A stretch of DNA of 64,000 nt from Albifimbria verrucaria (Eukaryota > Ascomycota > Sordariomycetes > Hypocreales > Stachybotryaceae): contig JAHREC010000018.1 in the NCBI GenBank assembly GCA_020081605.1, forward strand, positions 5,332,001-5,396,000, written 5' to 3'. The translations under genes and the position numbers were made by a program. Below, piece by piece: positions 22,735-34,432 of this stretch (positions are counted from its first letter, which is position 1; each line of letters begins with the position of its first letter). The notes beneath the pieces were generated by a model. It had not been told where the DNA came from. It made no database searches and saw nothing but the letters and a program-made list of their open reading frames with translations.

Positions 22735-23840
22735 ATGGAACCTGCGACCGTGATAGGACTCGTGACAGCATTGGTAGAGACATACGCCGACGGACTAGAG
22801 GACTACACAACTTGGAAGAACAAGCGATCCGCATCGAACCGTTACGAGGGAGAGGCGGCACAGGCTCTTTCTGCGCCCTCACGACGTCGCTCGGAGTATC
22901 AGGGTCGCAGATTAAAGAAACCTACGACAATGCGTTATTCATGATCGGATCCGAATTTTCTACTGGCGACTGTGAGTTACCCTTTCAAACCAACGCAAGC
23001 ATCTACATATACCACCCGGGTGTAACATTCCTGTACTGACGTGATGTTCGTCACATTATAGCCTGTTGTCGCAGCTTACTCTGGGCCCAGCTTAATGTGC
23101 TAAGCCATTGCGTCGCCAATCTCCATCGTGCTGCTGCCTCGACTAGTGCTCTGGTCGATCTCTCTGACGCCATACGGACATGCGAGGGCGTTCGCCGAGC
23201 GAGCCTACAGGCTCTCGTTGAGCAGTATCAGCGCCTCGCCTCAGGGCGACCCATATCCAAGACGCTCGCCATCCCAAGGCCGCGTGTTTGGTCTCAAGAT
23301 CGTCTTGAACATACCCGAGAAACTGCAAGACAGCACCGAGGGGAAGGCGGGACCGCCTACGAAGCTACGGTTAACGACGAGGATGACAAGATGACAACGG
23401 CCATGACCGTGTGCAGCGGTCCGCTTCGCTTTCAATCCGAACCACCATCACCGCCGCCCACCCCGAAGGCCCCAGATGCCATGTCCGAGATATCCGTCAT
23501 TGCCGGACCTACGAAGTCTGTGTTTGCTCTATTCTGTCCCGACGCCATGGCGCTGCAGGTCAATCTTAAGCTAGCGCTACCGTCGGAAAGCAAGTGCGAT
23601 TGTGGCTATCGATGGCGCTCTCAATCATCTGGCCCAAAGGAGTCTTTCATGCTAAAGGAGGGCTTCAGGTTGACGGATCGATATTTGGCCAAATCACATC
23701 TCGGTGTGAATAGTTATGGCTGTGTGTTATGCACGTCAAGCGGAAGAAGCGAGCGGTATGAAGGCGTCGAGCATCTGCGACAGCACATCAATACAAGCCA
23801 CTCAAAGTGGCAGCTTTACACGATGCGGATTGTCGTGTAG
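22735..23840 (+). CDS. Fungal protein with N-terminal helical module and C-terminal C2H2-type zinc finger
   Basis: Begins MEPATVIGLVTALVETYADG, an N-terminal helix common to many fungal NACHT-associated and unnamed proteins, followed by TWKNKRSASNRYEGEA and SQIKETYDNALFMIG. Exons 22735-22971 and 23062-23840 join at GD-SCCRSLLWAQLNVL. The middle is a long helical stretch (CEGVRRASLQALVEQYQRLA) and a Pro-rich linker (PPSPPPTPKAP). The C-terminal 80 residues have CDCGYRW and a finger CVLCTSSG...HLRQHINTSH. The frame breaks once at CCC 22876-22878; one extra C gives 338 codons exactly. Function is unknown; DNA, RNA or protein binding by the finger is possible. It is divergently placed from the Zn2Cys6 gene. 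Confidence 0.72.
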
Positions 23841-24827
23841 GAGCCTCGTCGTCAGCCTCAATAGGCTCTGCGTCCTCATGAGCGGGCCAATGCGTGGCCA
23901 GAACGAAGAGAGCCAAGATGGCGGCGCAGTCTGGCAACGGATGAGGCTGCTGCCTGAATAGAATTTTATTTGGTACAAATTAACTGTTGGAACCATCTTT
24001 TGGATTATATAACAAAGGTTCTGAATGGTGGTCGGCGTCGTCACATCTGTATGGAAGAATTGGTCATTGGTGAAGCATCACACGATTGTGTTCTCTCTTT
24101 CTTGAGATACCCGCGAAAAGGCGTTTGAATCTGTTAAGTAGCTATTACCATTTCTGTTGCTTTAGAATTGACAGGATATCTTCAACGGTCAGGGAATAAT
24201 AGCATTGTGTTGTAAATCAGCTACCTACTTGTGGTAGAAGGGGACTGGAACTGCGGGAGAGAAGAGAAGAAAGATATAGCAAAGGTAGGTAGTCAGGCAT
24301 GTTACCATGTGAGAGATATAACTCTCGAAAGCTGCTTCGCAAGCAATATATTTGACAAGTATCTCGTTGCGTGCTCCTTTTGGATATTACAGCAGGAAAT
24401 TTTCGAGGAGCAACAGAGGCGTTGTCTCCTGATGTAACCAGAGCATCGTGTTGTAGCAACGAGGCTTGCCTTGAAGTGGAGTACACTGGAGCTATAGCTC
24501 CAGCGGACTCCGCACAGGGTTTGCTTAGTGCCAAAACAACAGAACAGGCACCTCTACCATGGACCTTAAGTTAGTGGGCCCATGGGCGGGTGGATCACAG
24601 TGCAGCAGAGACAAGCACAAGCACAAGCACCAGCACTAACCTACAGCGTGTCTCTCGCTTGGCTGCAGCTGCGTTGCTGCACATCAACCCACCCGCTGCA
24701 ACTACGTCAGCCTTGGCCATCACCATCCACCAACAGCCTCGAACCGCCCTTTTCTCTGTCTACACAAAGCCGTCGCTGCTCACAATGTTCACATCACCAT
24801 CTCCGCTTGATTTCTGCAACCCCCGTG
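23841..24827. other. Intergenic / kinase promoter
   Basis: 3' flank of the C2H2-type gene, then presumed promoter of the kinase. AT-rich to about 24400, CA-rich (ACAAGCACAAGCACAAGC near 24612) closer to the kinase start. No gene seen. Confidence 0.5.
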
Positions 24828-27140
24828 ATGTCGCTCATTCCATACAACCCGCGAGAGGGTCGAGAAATCGTCCTGTACGTCCTCGGAGCTTCCCCGCTCT
24901 CACATGCCTCCCACTCACCTAGTGTCTAGTCGCCATCGCAATGCCATTGTCGTCCGCGACACCACCTCCCAGCGTCTCGAGATCCGTGGTCTCCCCGAGT
25001 GCCCGACATGCCACCAACCGCTGAACCGCACCTCCAATGCTTCTCCCTACGAACGCCCCTTTGAGATGGGCGCCGAGTCCTACGTCGACCCCAATTACTT
25101 CCGCATGCTGCAGGCTGGACATGCCGAGGACACACCCCAAAGAAATCCTCGAGCCCTATCCGTAGACTATTCCAGCCAACCCTGGCAGGAGTCTCGCGCG
25201 AACAGTCAAATACTTCATCTGCCGGCCTCTCTGATGATGTCGAGTTTGTGTCCAGTACCCCGGTGTCGCCCAGGCCGAAGGCAGCCGGATCCGTAGAGAG
25301 GCTTTCAGTCCAAATTACTTCAGCACTTTCTTTGTCGAGGAGAAGGTCCTCGGAAAGGGTGGCAAGGGTGTCGTTCTGCTTGTGAGACACGAAATTGATG
25401 GCTGCCACCTCGGCCACTTTGCTTGCAAACGAGTTCCCGTCGGCGATGATCATGCCTGGCTGGAAAAGGTCCTCGTCGAAGTCGAGCTTCTCGCGAAGCT
25501 GTCGCATCCAAATCTTGTGTCTTATCGCCATGTCTGGCTTGAGGATGTTCGACTGACGCGGTTTGGACCAAGCGTTGCCTGCGCCTTCATCCTACAACAA
25601 TACTGCAATAGCGGCGACCTTCACTGCTATGTAATAGGTAACGTCCCCAGGAGACGTCCAAGGAGGAACTCAAAGCTCGTATGCGCCGGCGATCCAAAGG
25701 CCAAGCCGAAAGCCCTGCGAATCCTTTCAGCAAGACGCCGCTGTCTTTTGAGGAGATCTATTCCCTGTTCAAGGACATAACTTCAGGCGTTGCTTACCTC
25801 CACAGCGCCAATTACATACACCGTGACCTCAAACCAAGCAACTGCTTGCTGCACAGAGAGGAAGTAGCCTGACCTGCCTCATTAGTGATTTTGGCGAAGT
25901 GCAGGGGAAAACGTTGTTCGCAAGTCTACTGGCTCGACGGGCACAATTTCTTACTGTGCTCCCGAAGTCTTGAAGATGGACGCAAATGGTCGTTACGGAA
26001 ACTTCACCGCCAAATCTGACATCTTTTCGCTTGGAATGATTCTCTATTTCATGTGTTTCGGTCGTTTGCCATACAGTAGCGCCAATGCCCTGCAAGAGGA
26101 GCTGGAGGATATCGACGCACTCCGCGCAGAAATCACGGATTGGCGTGGCTTTCATGATGAGCGACGGGAACGTCCAGACTTACCCTCGAAATTATACACA
26201 TTGCTTAAGAAGCTTTTGGCCCTTGACCCTACTGAGCGGCCCAGCGCTGCCGAGATTTTGGCTGCGATGAGGAGCGAGGCGAGCTTCGAGGGGTTTGCCA
26301 GAGAACACAGTACCCCTTCCATCGACATGCGTGGCGCTCGAGTCCAAAACTTGGACTCGCCTGCAACACCGGGCACCCCAGTACCAGGTAAGCTTCCCAT
26401 GCCTTTGATGCCGACCGCACTTGATCTTACTTTCGAGCAGATTCACGCAGGCAGAATGCACGACCACGGTCAGTAGCAGGCGAACCCAACTCTTGGAGTG
26501 CTTCGCCTCTTGCCAAAGACCCTCTCCAAGCGTTCAGGTGCACCAGGAGACCGGCAGATCGCCGAGCCCACATGATACAAGAGCAATGGCCCTGGCACGT
26601 GGCCCGGTCATTTACCGCGCGCCGTCAATGTCCCCCGAACTGAGTGAGTCGGCCAAGGATGAGCATGAACATCCCGAAGAATTTGTTCCTCGCCTCCTTC
26701 TGCCACCCCCAAGAACCGGCCTTGCAGCTTTGAGGTACAGGGCTGCAGTAACTGTCTTGCGCATTGCCCACTCAGTAGGATTGGACCAAGCACAAGTGAC
26801 TTATATTGCTCGTTTGGGCTTCTTTTTAGTGAAAATGGTTTCCCTTGCCAGGCCTTGTTGGCCGTTCATGGTCAATCTTGAGGTCAGCGTCCCGCTGGTT
26901 ATTGTAGCTGCATTAGACGTGGGCGTATCGTCCTCGACGGCCATGCCCTTGGCACGGCGTCACAGTCGGGAGCACCATAGATTATGGATGACACGTGCTT
27001 GGGGTTTTGTTACAAGCGTTATTCTTCTTGTCCTTCACCTTGCAGTGGTGTGGCTTGCGCGGCGCTGGGAGGCCCTTTGCATAGCAGCCACCCATCAGTC
27101 AACCTGGGACCACTGGGAGCCTGATCCGATTGAGCATTGA
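24828..27140 (+). CDS. Iks1-like protein kinase with C-terminal membrane segments
   Basis: Ser/Thr protein kinase resembling the fungal Iks1 family. Proposed exons 24828-24874, 24930-26387 and 26441-27140, about 736 residues. The N-terminus MSLIPYNPREGREIVL joins across intron 1 to RHRNAIVVRD, followed by a Cys pair (CPTCHQP). Kinase domain: glycine loop GKGGKG, Lys in FACKRVPVG, HRD in YIHRDLKPSN, DFG in ISDFGEV, APE as YCAPEVL, late LKKLLALDPTERPSA. All catalytic residues are present. The last 200 residues include two or three hydrophobic stretches (LGFFLVKMVSLA, VPLVIVAALDVGV, FVTSVILLVLHLAVVWLA), suggesting a membrane anchor. Breaks consistent with one missing base occur near 25180, 25291, 25645-25648, 25866, 25904-25907 and 26540; six restored bases give a multiple of three. 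The second intron and last break are inferred. Confidence 0.85.
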
Positions 27141-27563
27141 GCTTGAGCCCGAGCCCGATAATCTTCTGGGCGATATTTGATGGTTTGTACCGAACCAGCT
27201 AGGTCTTTGTCATTCCAAAAGCTTCATCATTTGCATTTCAACGTGGCGTACGATTTGGCATGGGTAACGACTAGTTTGCAACCGTTGCAGTATTCACTCC
27301 GACTTTATGCCGGGTATGATGATTTTGGTCTTTTCTCCAAGCATCATTCGGCGTGCGATGGAATAATGAGTCCTAGTTGTTATGAGAAACAAAGCCTCTA
27401 GAGATAGGCTTTCCTGAGCATGTGCGAGCGGTGTTGATGGCTTGGAGCGCGTTTGGAAGCTATGTACTTTAAATCTCAAATATTAACTCTTCTTCCCATA
27501 TTTGTTCAAGAGACCCCTCGCAATCTCGTCGCTGGAGAGCATTGGTATCATCTTCCGCAGGCT
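27141..27563. other. Spacer between convergent kinase and permease genes
   Basis: 3' flanks only; no open frame with features. Confidence 0.5.
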
Positions 27564-28856
27564 TCACCTCCTCTCCATTTGTGATGCTGCCGGGTCCGAA
27601 ATCAGGCTGGCCCCAAGACTGCCGAATATATCACCGATATAGTTGTCTGAAACCACGCCTTGTTTGAATTTACAGTCCCAATTTCTCAGGATGCCACGCA
27701 CTACCTCAATACCCGCGAGGAAGAGATTCTCAATGGCAATGGAAAATCCATTCTGATCCACTCGTGTCAGATGCTGTAAGTCAGAGGCATCAGGCGGCGG
27801 GCGGTCAAAGTTGGATGCTTAACGACTTGTCAACGGAAACTGCTCTAGTATGAAGGAAAATCAAGAAAGACCAACCGCTACGCATGATTATGACACGGCC
27901 AAAGTCCACAAGATTCTCGACGGCGGCTCGGACCAGAACTTCAAGTGTAGCATTGTCTTCCTGGGCGGTCATGCAATAGGTTCCAGAGCCATTTGTCCAT
28001 ATCTTGGTTGTCTCCTCAAAAGCCTCCGACAACCTCGACCCGGAGTAGTACACATCGCTCGTGGCGCAGTCACACTTGACAACGGCCGGTGGTTCGGCTG
28101 CCTTGCTGTACGACTCGCCTAGGGCTGTGTATCTCGCGCGGTATTGGCGAGGACTATCGGCATCAGCCAGGTCTGCTTTGCTAGCAAACGTGTAGGCAAT
28201 GTCACGAAGATTGGCATTGAGCTCGAAAACCTCGGTGCCGTACGTGATAGATGGATACTCGAAGGGTCGATCGCGGCCGTACGGGATATATCCGGTGGTC
28301 CAGCCAGGGGCAAATCGCGAGGATCAATCTCATACTGCAGTGCCACTTGAACAGCGAACCGCGACAGGGCAATGCTACCTAGAGTTGCATAACGAGGATT
28401 GACTCCTGATATGCCGGTAATGAGGAAGTATGTCTTGCGGAGGTCGAACTTGGAGGATAAGACGAGAGCCATAACAGATGCTGCAGCGTTTATCTCGCCT
28501 TCGCCAATAGTAGCCTGGCAGACATCCCGGTTTTCCGTACAGAAGACCTGCGGATAGAGCATGGAAAGCCCAGGAATGGAGACCGAGACCGCACTTAGAT
28601 TTCCAAATCCCGACTGTGGGAAGTTGTCACGCCAGATCCGGGCTTCTGGTGTCCACTGTCAAAGTCAGCCTCAAAACTCCCCAGGATACTAAGGAATACA
28701 GGTTCAAACCATGGAAATAAGCATGATCTTTGGAGCGATAGGTCCAGCCTGTCGTCGCTGTGGCACGACAGCGGCAACGACACGGCATGATGAACTGATT
28801 AAAGCCAGAGGTATCATCAATAAGACCAACAAGGTCTTGACTGCGAGATGCGTCAT
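27564..28856 (-). CDS. Purine nucleoside permease, NUP family
   Basis: Resembles the fungal NUP family, first described as a purine nucleoside permease in Candida. Three exons: 28856-28711, 28656-27876 and 27817-27564, 393 residues, close to the usual 400. The N-terminus MTHLAVKTLLVLLMIPLALIS is a signal/membrane segment. Family blocks visible: KIMLISMWTPEARIW, CQATIGEGEINAA, YFLITGISGVNP, ALSRFAVQVALQYEIDPRD, TTGYIPYGRD, CDCATSDVYYSG, YCMTAQEDNATL, IIMRSASNFDRP, GFSIAIENLFLAGIEVVRGIL and NYIGDIFGSLG. Both introns have GT..AG ends and restore these blocks. One break at plus-strand GGGG 28307-28310 (one C missing on the coding strand). The fold is that of a nucleoside phosphorylase-like domain, so transport activity is family knowledge and not visible in the sequence. 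Confidence 0.92.
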
Positions 28857-30369
28857 GACAGGCGTTTCATCTGGTCTTGCCTCCTGGATTTGACATGTCG
28901 TCTCCGACACTCGGGGATATAAAGCAACCCATCGAGAAAGCGCTCCAGCTTCGAGAGGCTGACCTGTCCATCAGCCAGCCGGTAAGCCCACAAACAGAAA
29001 ACATAGGATCTGGCTTCCCGATCGTGGAGAAACAAAGGTGTCTCGTGCCACCACCCACGAGGAAAGGCTCAAGGAACTTCATCTCGGCGCATGCTAGATC
29101 CGAGAATGGCGTCCGATCGTTCTCTAGTCGATACCCGGAGAGTACGGGCGCATTATTGGAGCCTAAAGGGGAGCTGAAAGAGCGTTGCGAGACCCTTTTG
29201 GGATATGGAAGAAGATCCATTTCCTGGAGCGGCCTCGATAGCGGGCGCCTCGTTGAGGGCAGCGGAAGAGGCACGCATCCGCATGAGCGAAGCAAAGCCG
29301 ACAGTGATGGCTTTTCATATCATTCCGCCTCTTGTCCCTAGTCGAGTGTGAGACAGTGATAGCCTAGAGGCTCTTAATACAAGGCGAAGCGTAAGCGGGA
29401 TGACACTATTTGCTGCAAGTATCCGAGACGCAGGTGGAGATGGACGGGTTTAGAAGCCTTGCTGCCGCTTCCGAGCCACGCAGAGCTCTCTAGGAGGGTT
29501 CCAGAAGGAACCGAGATCGTCTGAGGATGAGATACAAGCAAGCGAAGTATCTCAGATCCTTGTAACTTTCGTGTCTGCCAAGTGAGCTCATCAATCCAAT
29601 ACATGTTGAGACAAAGCTCATAGACAGCTTTCCCGAGGCGATCAAGGAGTTCCTGATTCCGCAAAATTCGGCTACTTGCATGATTTCCTTGCCACTTGCT
29701 GGAAAGAAGGCATCCAGTGATGCAGACGGCGCAAAGCTGAATTGTATGCCGTCTCAAGGCCCGAGGCCAGCCGCATCGGATATTTTCTGCGCGTAGTATG
29801 CAGGTAGCCTGGTGGCACAAGGGACACGGCACAGCGAAAGCGATATTAGGCCATAGGTGGCAAGAGACGATGGCATGTGTTCATTTGTTTCATACATTTC
29901 GTAAAATAAGGGATATCTGCATGACCTTTCCGCTAAGACGGTACCTCCATCTGACTTTGTCCCCCGTTAGATACTCCTATAGCACACGTTGAGAAAGTCC
30001 GTTATCGCTTAGTAAAAACATGTTGAACATGCCGTGTGACCATAGGTTGTTTTTTTTCCATATCCGCCGTAGACGAGACCCCTTACACCTCACTCCAAAT
30101 AAACCATACGCCTGGCTAATACATGATAAAGTTGTTGACAAAAATCCAAAACCACCGTCATGGACGCGGCTAGAAACTACGGAGAACGGCCCCGTTGCCG
30201 AATTCGCCTAGTCCAGAGGGTGTATCACCTCCGTAGACCATGGTGACGGCCGTTTCGACAGCTCGACAGATTTGGTGTTTCGGATAGCCAGGACCACGGG
30301 CCAAGCACGTGGAGACATGACACAGACTCTCGATGAGGAGAGAAGCGCTGAGGCGCATAGTGATGATAG
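28857..30369. other. Spacer with unassigned frames
   Basis: Opposite-strand frames at 28877-29341 (+, 154 codons) and 28867-29295 (-, 142 codons) overlap each other; another minus frame at 29374-29832 (152 codons) starts MPCPLCHQATC. None has a recognisable domain. The left end must include the permease promoter. Confidence 0.4.
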
Positions 30370-31640
30370 TCATGCCGGGGTTGCGGAAGAGGGAAAGTCG
30401 CCGATATACCCCCAAGCACCTCTTGATTGGTCGTTACTGTTAAGCATCGCGTTTAGTTCTAACATTGCGTTTGCCATTGGATGCGTTCCAACATTCGCAG
30501 CTGGACAAGGAACGATGATCTCGATCGTGTCCCTGTCAACCATCTTTGCGCCAAGACGTTCCAGCTGCCTGTAGACGTCCATGGCGTTGACGAATTTTTC
30601 CTTTGCGTCACCTGCAAAAGGCATTTGAGATGCTGCGAAGACGTCGATAGCGCCTGTGCTCTCGATCGGAAAATTGGTCTTGCGGTGCGGGTCACCGTAG
30701 ACGGCGTTTGCGGCGAGATGCATGTTGCTCTTTCCTGGGCCCAAGAGCCAGCGCATTTTGTACAGCAACTCTTCTCGAGTACGGTAATGTAATGAGGCGT
30801 TGAAAATGCGGTACGCATCGCTCATGATATCGAGCACCTCGGGGAGGAGAGAAGAGCCAAGTAAGCCTTGGCAACGGAGGTATCGACTAGGCGTAGAGGG
30901 AACGAGTCCGGGGAAAGGCGGACAGGGTTTGTGCCATAGTCGAGCAGCTCGGTATGGGTGAACCAACCGTTGCCATAGATCTGAGGAGGAAGCTTATGTT
31001 GTTGTTGGGGCAGTTGAATGCAGGAAGCCGGGGGCATAGCATGCCGGGTAAAGCCATGGGTGTAATTGAGAGGCCTCGGTAACACTTCCACCACTACTAC
31101 TCGAGTGCGAACCTTCTTCAGGGAGCTGCTTCGTTCGGCCCCTGAGGGGAGCCTTCTTCGTCGGCCCCCGCCACCTCCTTGGCGAGGCTGAGGATTTTGG
31201 CTACGGAGCCGCGGACGTTGGTGACAAGGTTGGCATCTTGAGAGGCCGCCTTGGAAAGCAGCATTTCATCGACGTTTCCGAGGAATATCGAACTCATTTC
31301 CTCAATCACTTCCTCCAAGCGGCGCATCCGGCGGGTTTGTTCAGCCTCGGCGGCCTGCTTGCGTCGGCGGAAGATGTGCTGGGCCTCACGGTTTCGTTCT
31401 CTGCGCGCCTATATTGCCGTAAAAACGAGCGTTAGCCAAGATGATATCCAGGCATTGTGGATTTTACTGAATGTAGAGTCGACGGTGGGGGCAATGGTGC
31501 TGGGGCAAAGGAGGTCGCCACGAGTCGCCCACGGGCGCCAGACAACTCACCTTGAGAGCTTCATCGCCGCGATCGTCGTCGGCAATGGGCCGACCCCTAC
31601 GCTTGGGTTTGGAAGGACCTTGGCTCGTCGAGGCCACCAT
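30370..31640 (-). CDS. bZIP transcription factor
   Basis: Exon 1 (31640-31551) encodes MVASTSQGPSKPKRRGRPIADDDRGDEALK, with an AT-hook-like KRRGRP. Exon 2 (31408-30370) starts with the basic region ARRERNREAQHIFRRRKQ, matching the fungal N-x-x-x-Q-x-x-F-R signature, followed by a heptad-like RRMRRLEEVIEEM. A short linker leads to a C-terminal domain (YGNGWFTHTELLDYG, IFNASLHYRTREELLYKMRWLLGPG, NMHLAANAVYG) typical of a fungus-specific bZIP group. Two breaks: the plus-strand G run 30841-30844 (one C missing on the coding strand) and one near 31121-31123. Two restored bases give 376 codons exactly. The frame chosen between residues about 110 and 150 is less certain. Target genes are unknown; the permease 1.5 kb away may be coincidental. 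Confidence 0.85.
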
Positions 31641-34432
31641 GTCTTGCAAGTTGAGGCTTTTCGTTCTCGATACAAGCACGGACCGGTGCCCGGGGACACG
31701 GTTGGGAGGTTTTCAGATGTTGCTTATTGGTCGGGGTACGGACTGTGGGCTGGTCGGTATCGCGTCGAGGCGAGCGGTACGGTACAAGGACGGGCCAGCG
31801 GGTTCGTGAGATGTGTTCAGCGAGTGTTGAATGGATAAATTCGACGTCATCCAAAACATGCATGCAGCGATGAGTACAACCGCAGCCGGGGAGATCGTTA
31901 TCGATTTGGACGAGATAACATGATCTCGATTAGGTAAGCCACATCTTACCTAAGATCACGCTTTGCCTCACCCTCAGCACTAGAACCATCTCCCTTGCCA
32001 AGTTAGGCCTCCTTGGAAGACGACCAGTTTCCACGGCCTGGCCCATGCAGCCTCGACCTGGCCAGCTGCCACACCATGGAGCTTTAGCGTGTGGCCCTAG
32101 GACAAGCCATGCGAGGCAAATTTTCATCATCACCAAGATGAACATTGCCTAGCCTTCGACCGTGGTCACGCTACTGCCACCTCTGAATGGAGCCGTGTCT
32201 CGGTAATCTCCCGTCTCATTCGTCGTCCTTTCAGCTTGATCAGCCAGTCAAGTGTTCCGCAATATTTCCATCGAGGAAGAGCCATCGAGACATCGAATTG
32301 TTCGGCAGTTGCATTGCTAGGCTAGGCCAGGCCTTGGTGGGGGCTCAAATGGCACTGCTGCATGAACAATGTCCTACGGCTGAGCTCGCGCCCGCTAGCC
32401 CTCGATTCCTTTGTTTCTTTCTTCAGGCACGCGATTCAGGTGGCGGGATTGCTGTGGGACATGCCTCTGTTTTAAGACGCTGGACGCAGGCTGTAGTTGA
32501 GCTTCCTCAACCCCGGATATGCCGACTCAGTCAAGATCCAAAAACAGGCCTCACAATTAAGGACTATGGCATTAGGACAATCCCGCGATTCTTGGCAAAG
32601 TCCCGCAGCGGGGCGGAAGAAGCGGGCATGGTGAATTCAATTGACTATGCTGCAGGCTGGGTATCCATTCCCAAATCGCGGGGGTACCATGTTATTCGCA
32701 CGCATGTGCTCAAGATCGCACTCGCTCATGTCCCTTTGGCCGTAGGTAGGCCATTGGCCACCGTTCAGGCGAGCAATTGAAATCCTGCAATTGGTGGTGG
32801 CCAAGAGGAGAGAGGAATTAGCCCTACACCTTCCGATGGATACCCCAGACTAGGCCATGGGTCTACGTCAATCACCACGTGGCCAGGAAACGACCGAAAG
32901 TCCAACGCCGTAGTCTGAGGCGAAAAGTCCGGCTGGTTCTAGCGACTACTTGCGAGATCGAGGTAGTTCAAGCCATAAGTGCTGGCCTCGTGGCCTGGTT
33001 GACGACGCCGAGACAAACATCCAGGAGGCGGCTATCCCTGGCCCAGGCTTAACCATCACTTAAGGCCCTCTCCAAATTGAACTTGGTGTTCTTCCTCTCC
33101 GCTCCGCCCCCGATCTGCAGCTGCATGTCACATCCACACCGGGTAACTGCGTTGCAATTCGGGCCCGATGCTGGCACATCGTTGGTTCACAAGCTGACTC
33201 ACGCTGCAAGCCTGTCCCAAACAAAGACTCAAAAGCGCATGTCATAACGCTTCTGGTAGCCAATGGTTTCTGAAGATGGACAAAAACGGAAGATGAAGAT
33301 TACCGCAGAACTACCAAAGTCCCTTGTAAAGTGTATTTCTTCACTCCTCCCCAATGCACAGGTTGAGATCAATCCCATTATATATTGATCACAAACAGCT
33401 GATTAATGCCTTCTCATGAATTAGATTGAGCTGTCAACTCACAAACTGGGGAGTGAACTTGTCAAGACATGGGTCTTGCATTACAGAATGATCTTCAGCC
33501 GCAGACGCGACGACCCCTTTGGCGCAGTAACAAAAGCATATGGCAGTATCAATTGAGGTCGCCATGAAGACTTGCTTTGTCGCTATCTGTAAATTTACAT
33601 CACACTGCCTGGCCCCTGAATCCATCCTTATTTTTGCCCTGCACCCATGTATCTGGACCTCCATTTTCATCCCTCCTTCCCCTGCGAGCTTAGGAAGGCC
33701 GAGTCCAAGCCCACAGTCGCACCGAGATCCCGGCGAAGTCCGGCTAATTTTCCTCTCATTGCCCAGCTTCCATTACCTGTAGTTGAACCTGGCCCGCTAG
33801 CATATCCAACTTCACGAAATACAGGTTTCGGTGCCTACGCACCAGGGTCGTCGGGCATGTACACTCTGAAATCGGCAAGCCGGGGACCAGGTTGCCAGAT
33901 CGAGCCCGAATCCTACCCTCAGTTGAGTATAGGAAGGGTTACATTCACCACATTGGAAGGAGAAACTCTCCACTCACAACCATTCAGCTATCCACAGCTC
34001 TAATTTTCAATCCATGCCTACCGAATACAGGAGGAGGATGACGAAGAGTGACTCGGACGGCCACCAATGATCCGGCTCGTTATATATCGCTGGTCATGCA
34101 GTGTTACCGGCCCAGACTTGCATGCAGGAAAGCATGGTTGCAACCGCCGCACCGGAAAAAGAGGCAAACAGCAAGCCTGTCAGACTCCCGCTGTAACCCA
34201 TTGGCCGTATTTCAAGGAGGCTGCAATCAGGAGACACATCAGGAACACAGCCTGTGAGGATCGAAAGTTGCAGATTAGAACTCCGCGACTACCATCATAT
34301 GCTTCCTCACCGGCCCCTACATCTGCAAGCTCGTCTGCCAAACCCATTCACTCCGACTTGATCCTATAACATATAACGTCTTCAACACGGACAGATCCTC
34401 CGTAGCAGGATCGAAGAACCGTCTAGTTCGCC
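31641..34432. other. Long spacer, no gene recognised
   Basis: A 197-codon plus frame at 32187-32780 begins MEPCLGNLPSHSSSF; it has no domain, no upstream promoter-like features and average composition. Other frames are shorter. No repeats of note. The left part is promoter of the bZIP gene. Confidence 0.4.

Noticed and set aside
25627..25648. Tiny intron in the kinase (GT...AG of about 20 nt)
   Set aside because: Too short for a fungal intron; a single missing C in the run at 25645-25648 explains the frame change more simply.
20253..31640. Secondary-metabolite gene cluster around the Zn2Cys6 and bZIP genes
   Set aside because: No polyketide synthase, NRPS, terpene synthase, P450 or tailoring enzyme is present; neighbours are a kinase, a permease and tRNAs.
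32187..32780. 197-codon plus-strand frame
   Set aside because: No domain, no splice or promoter support; left as unassigned.
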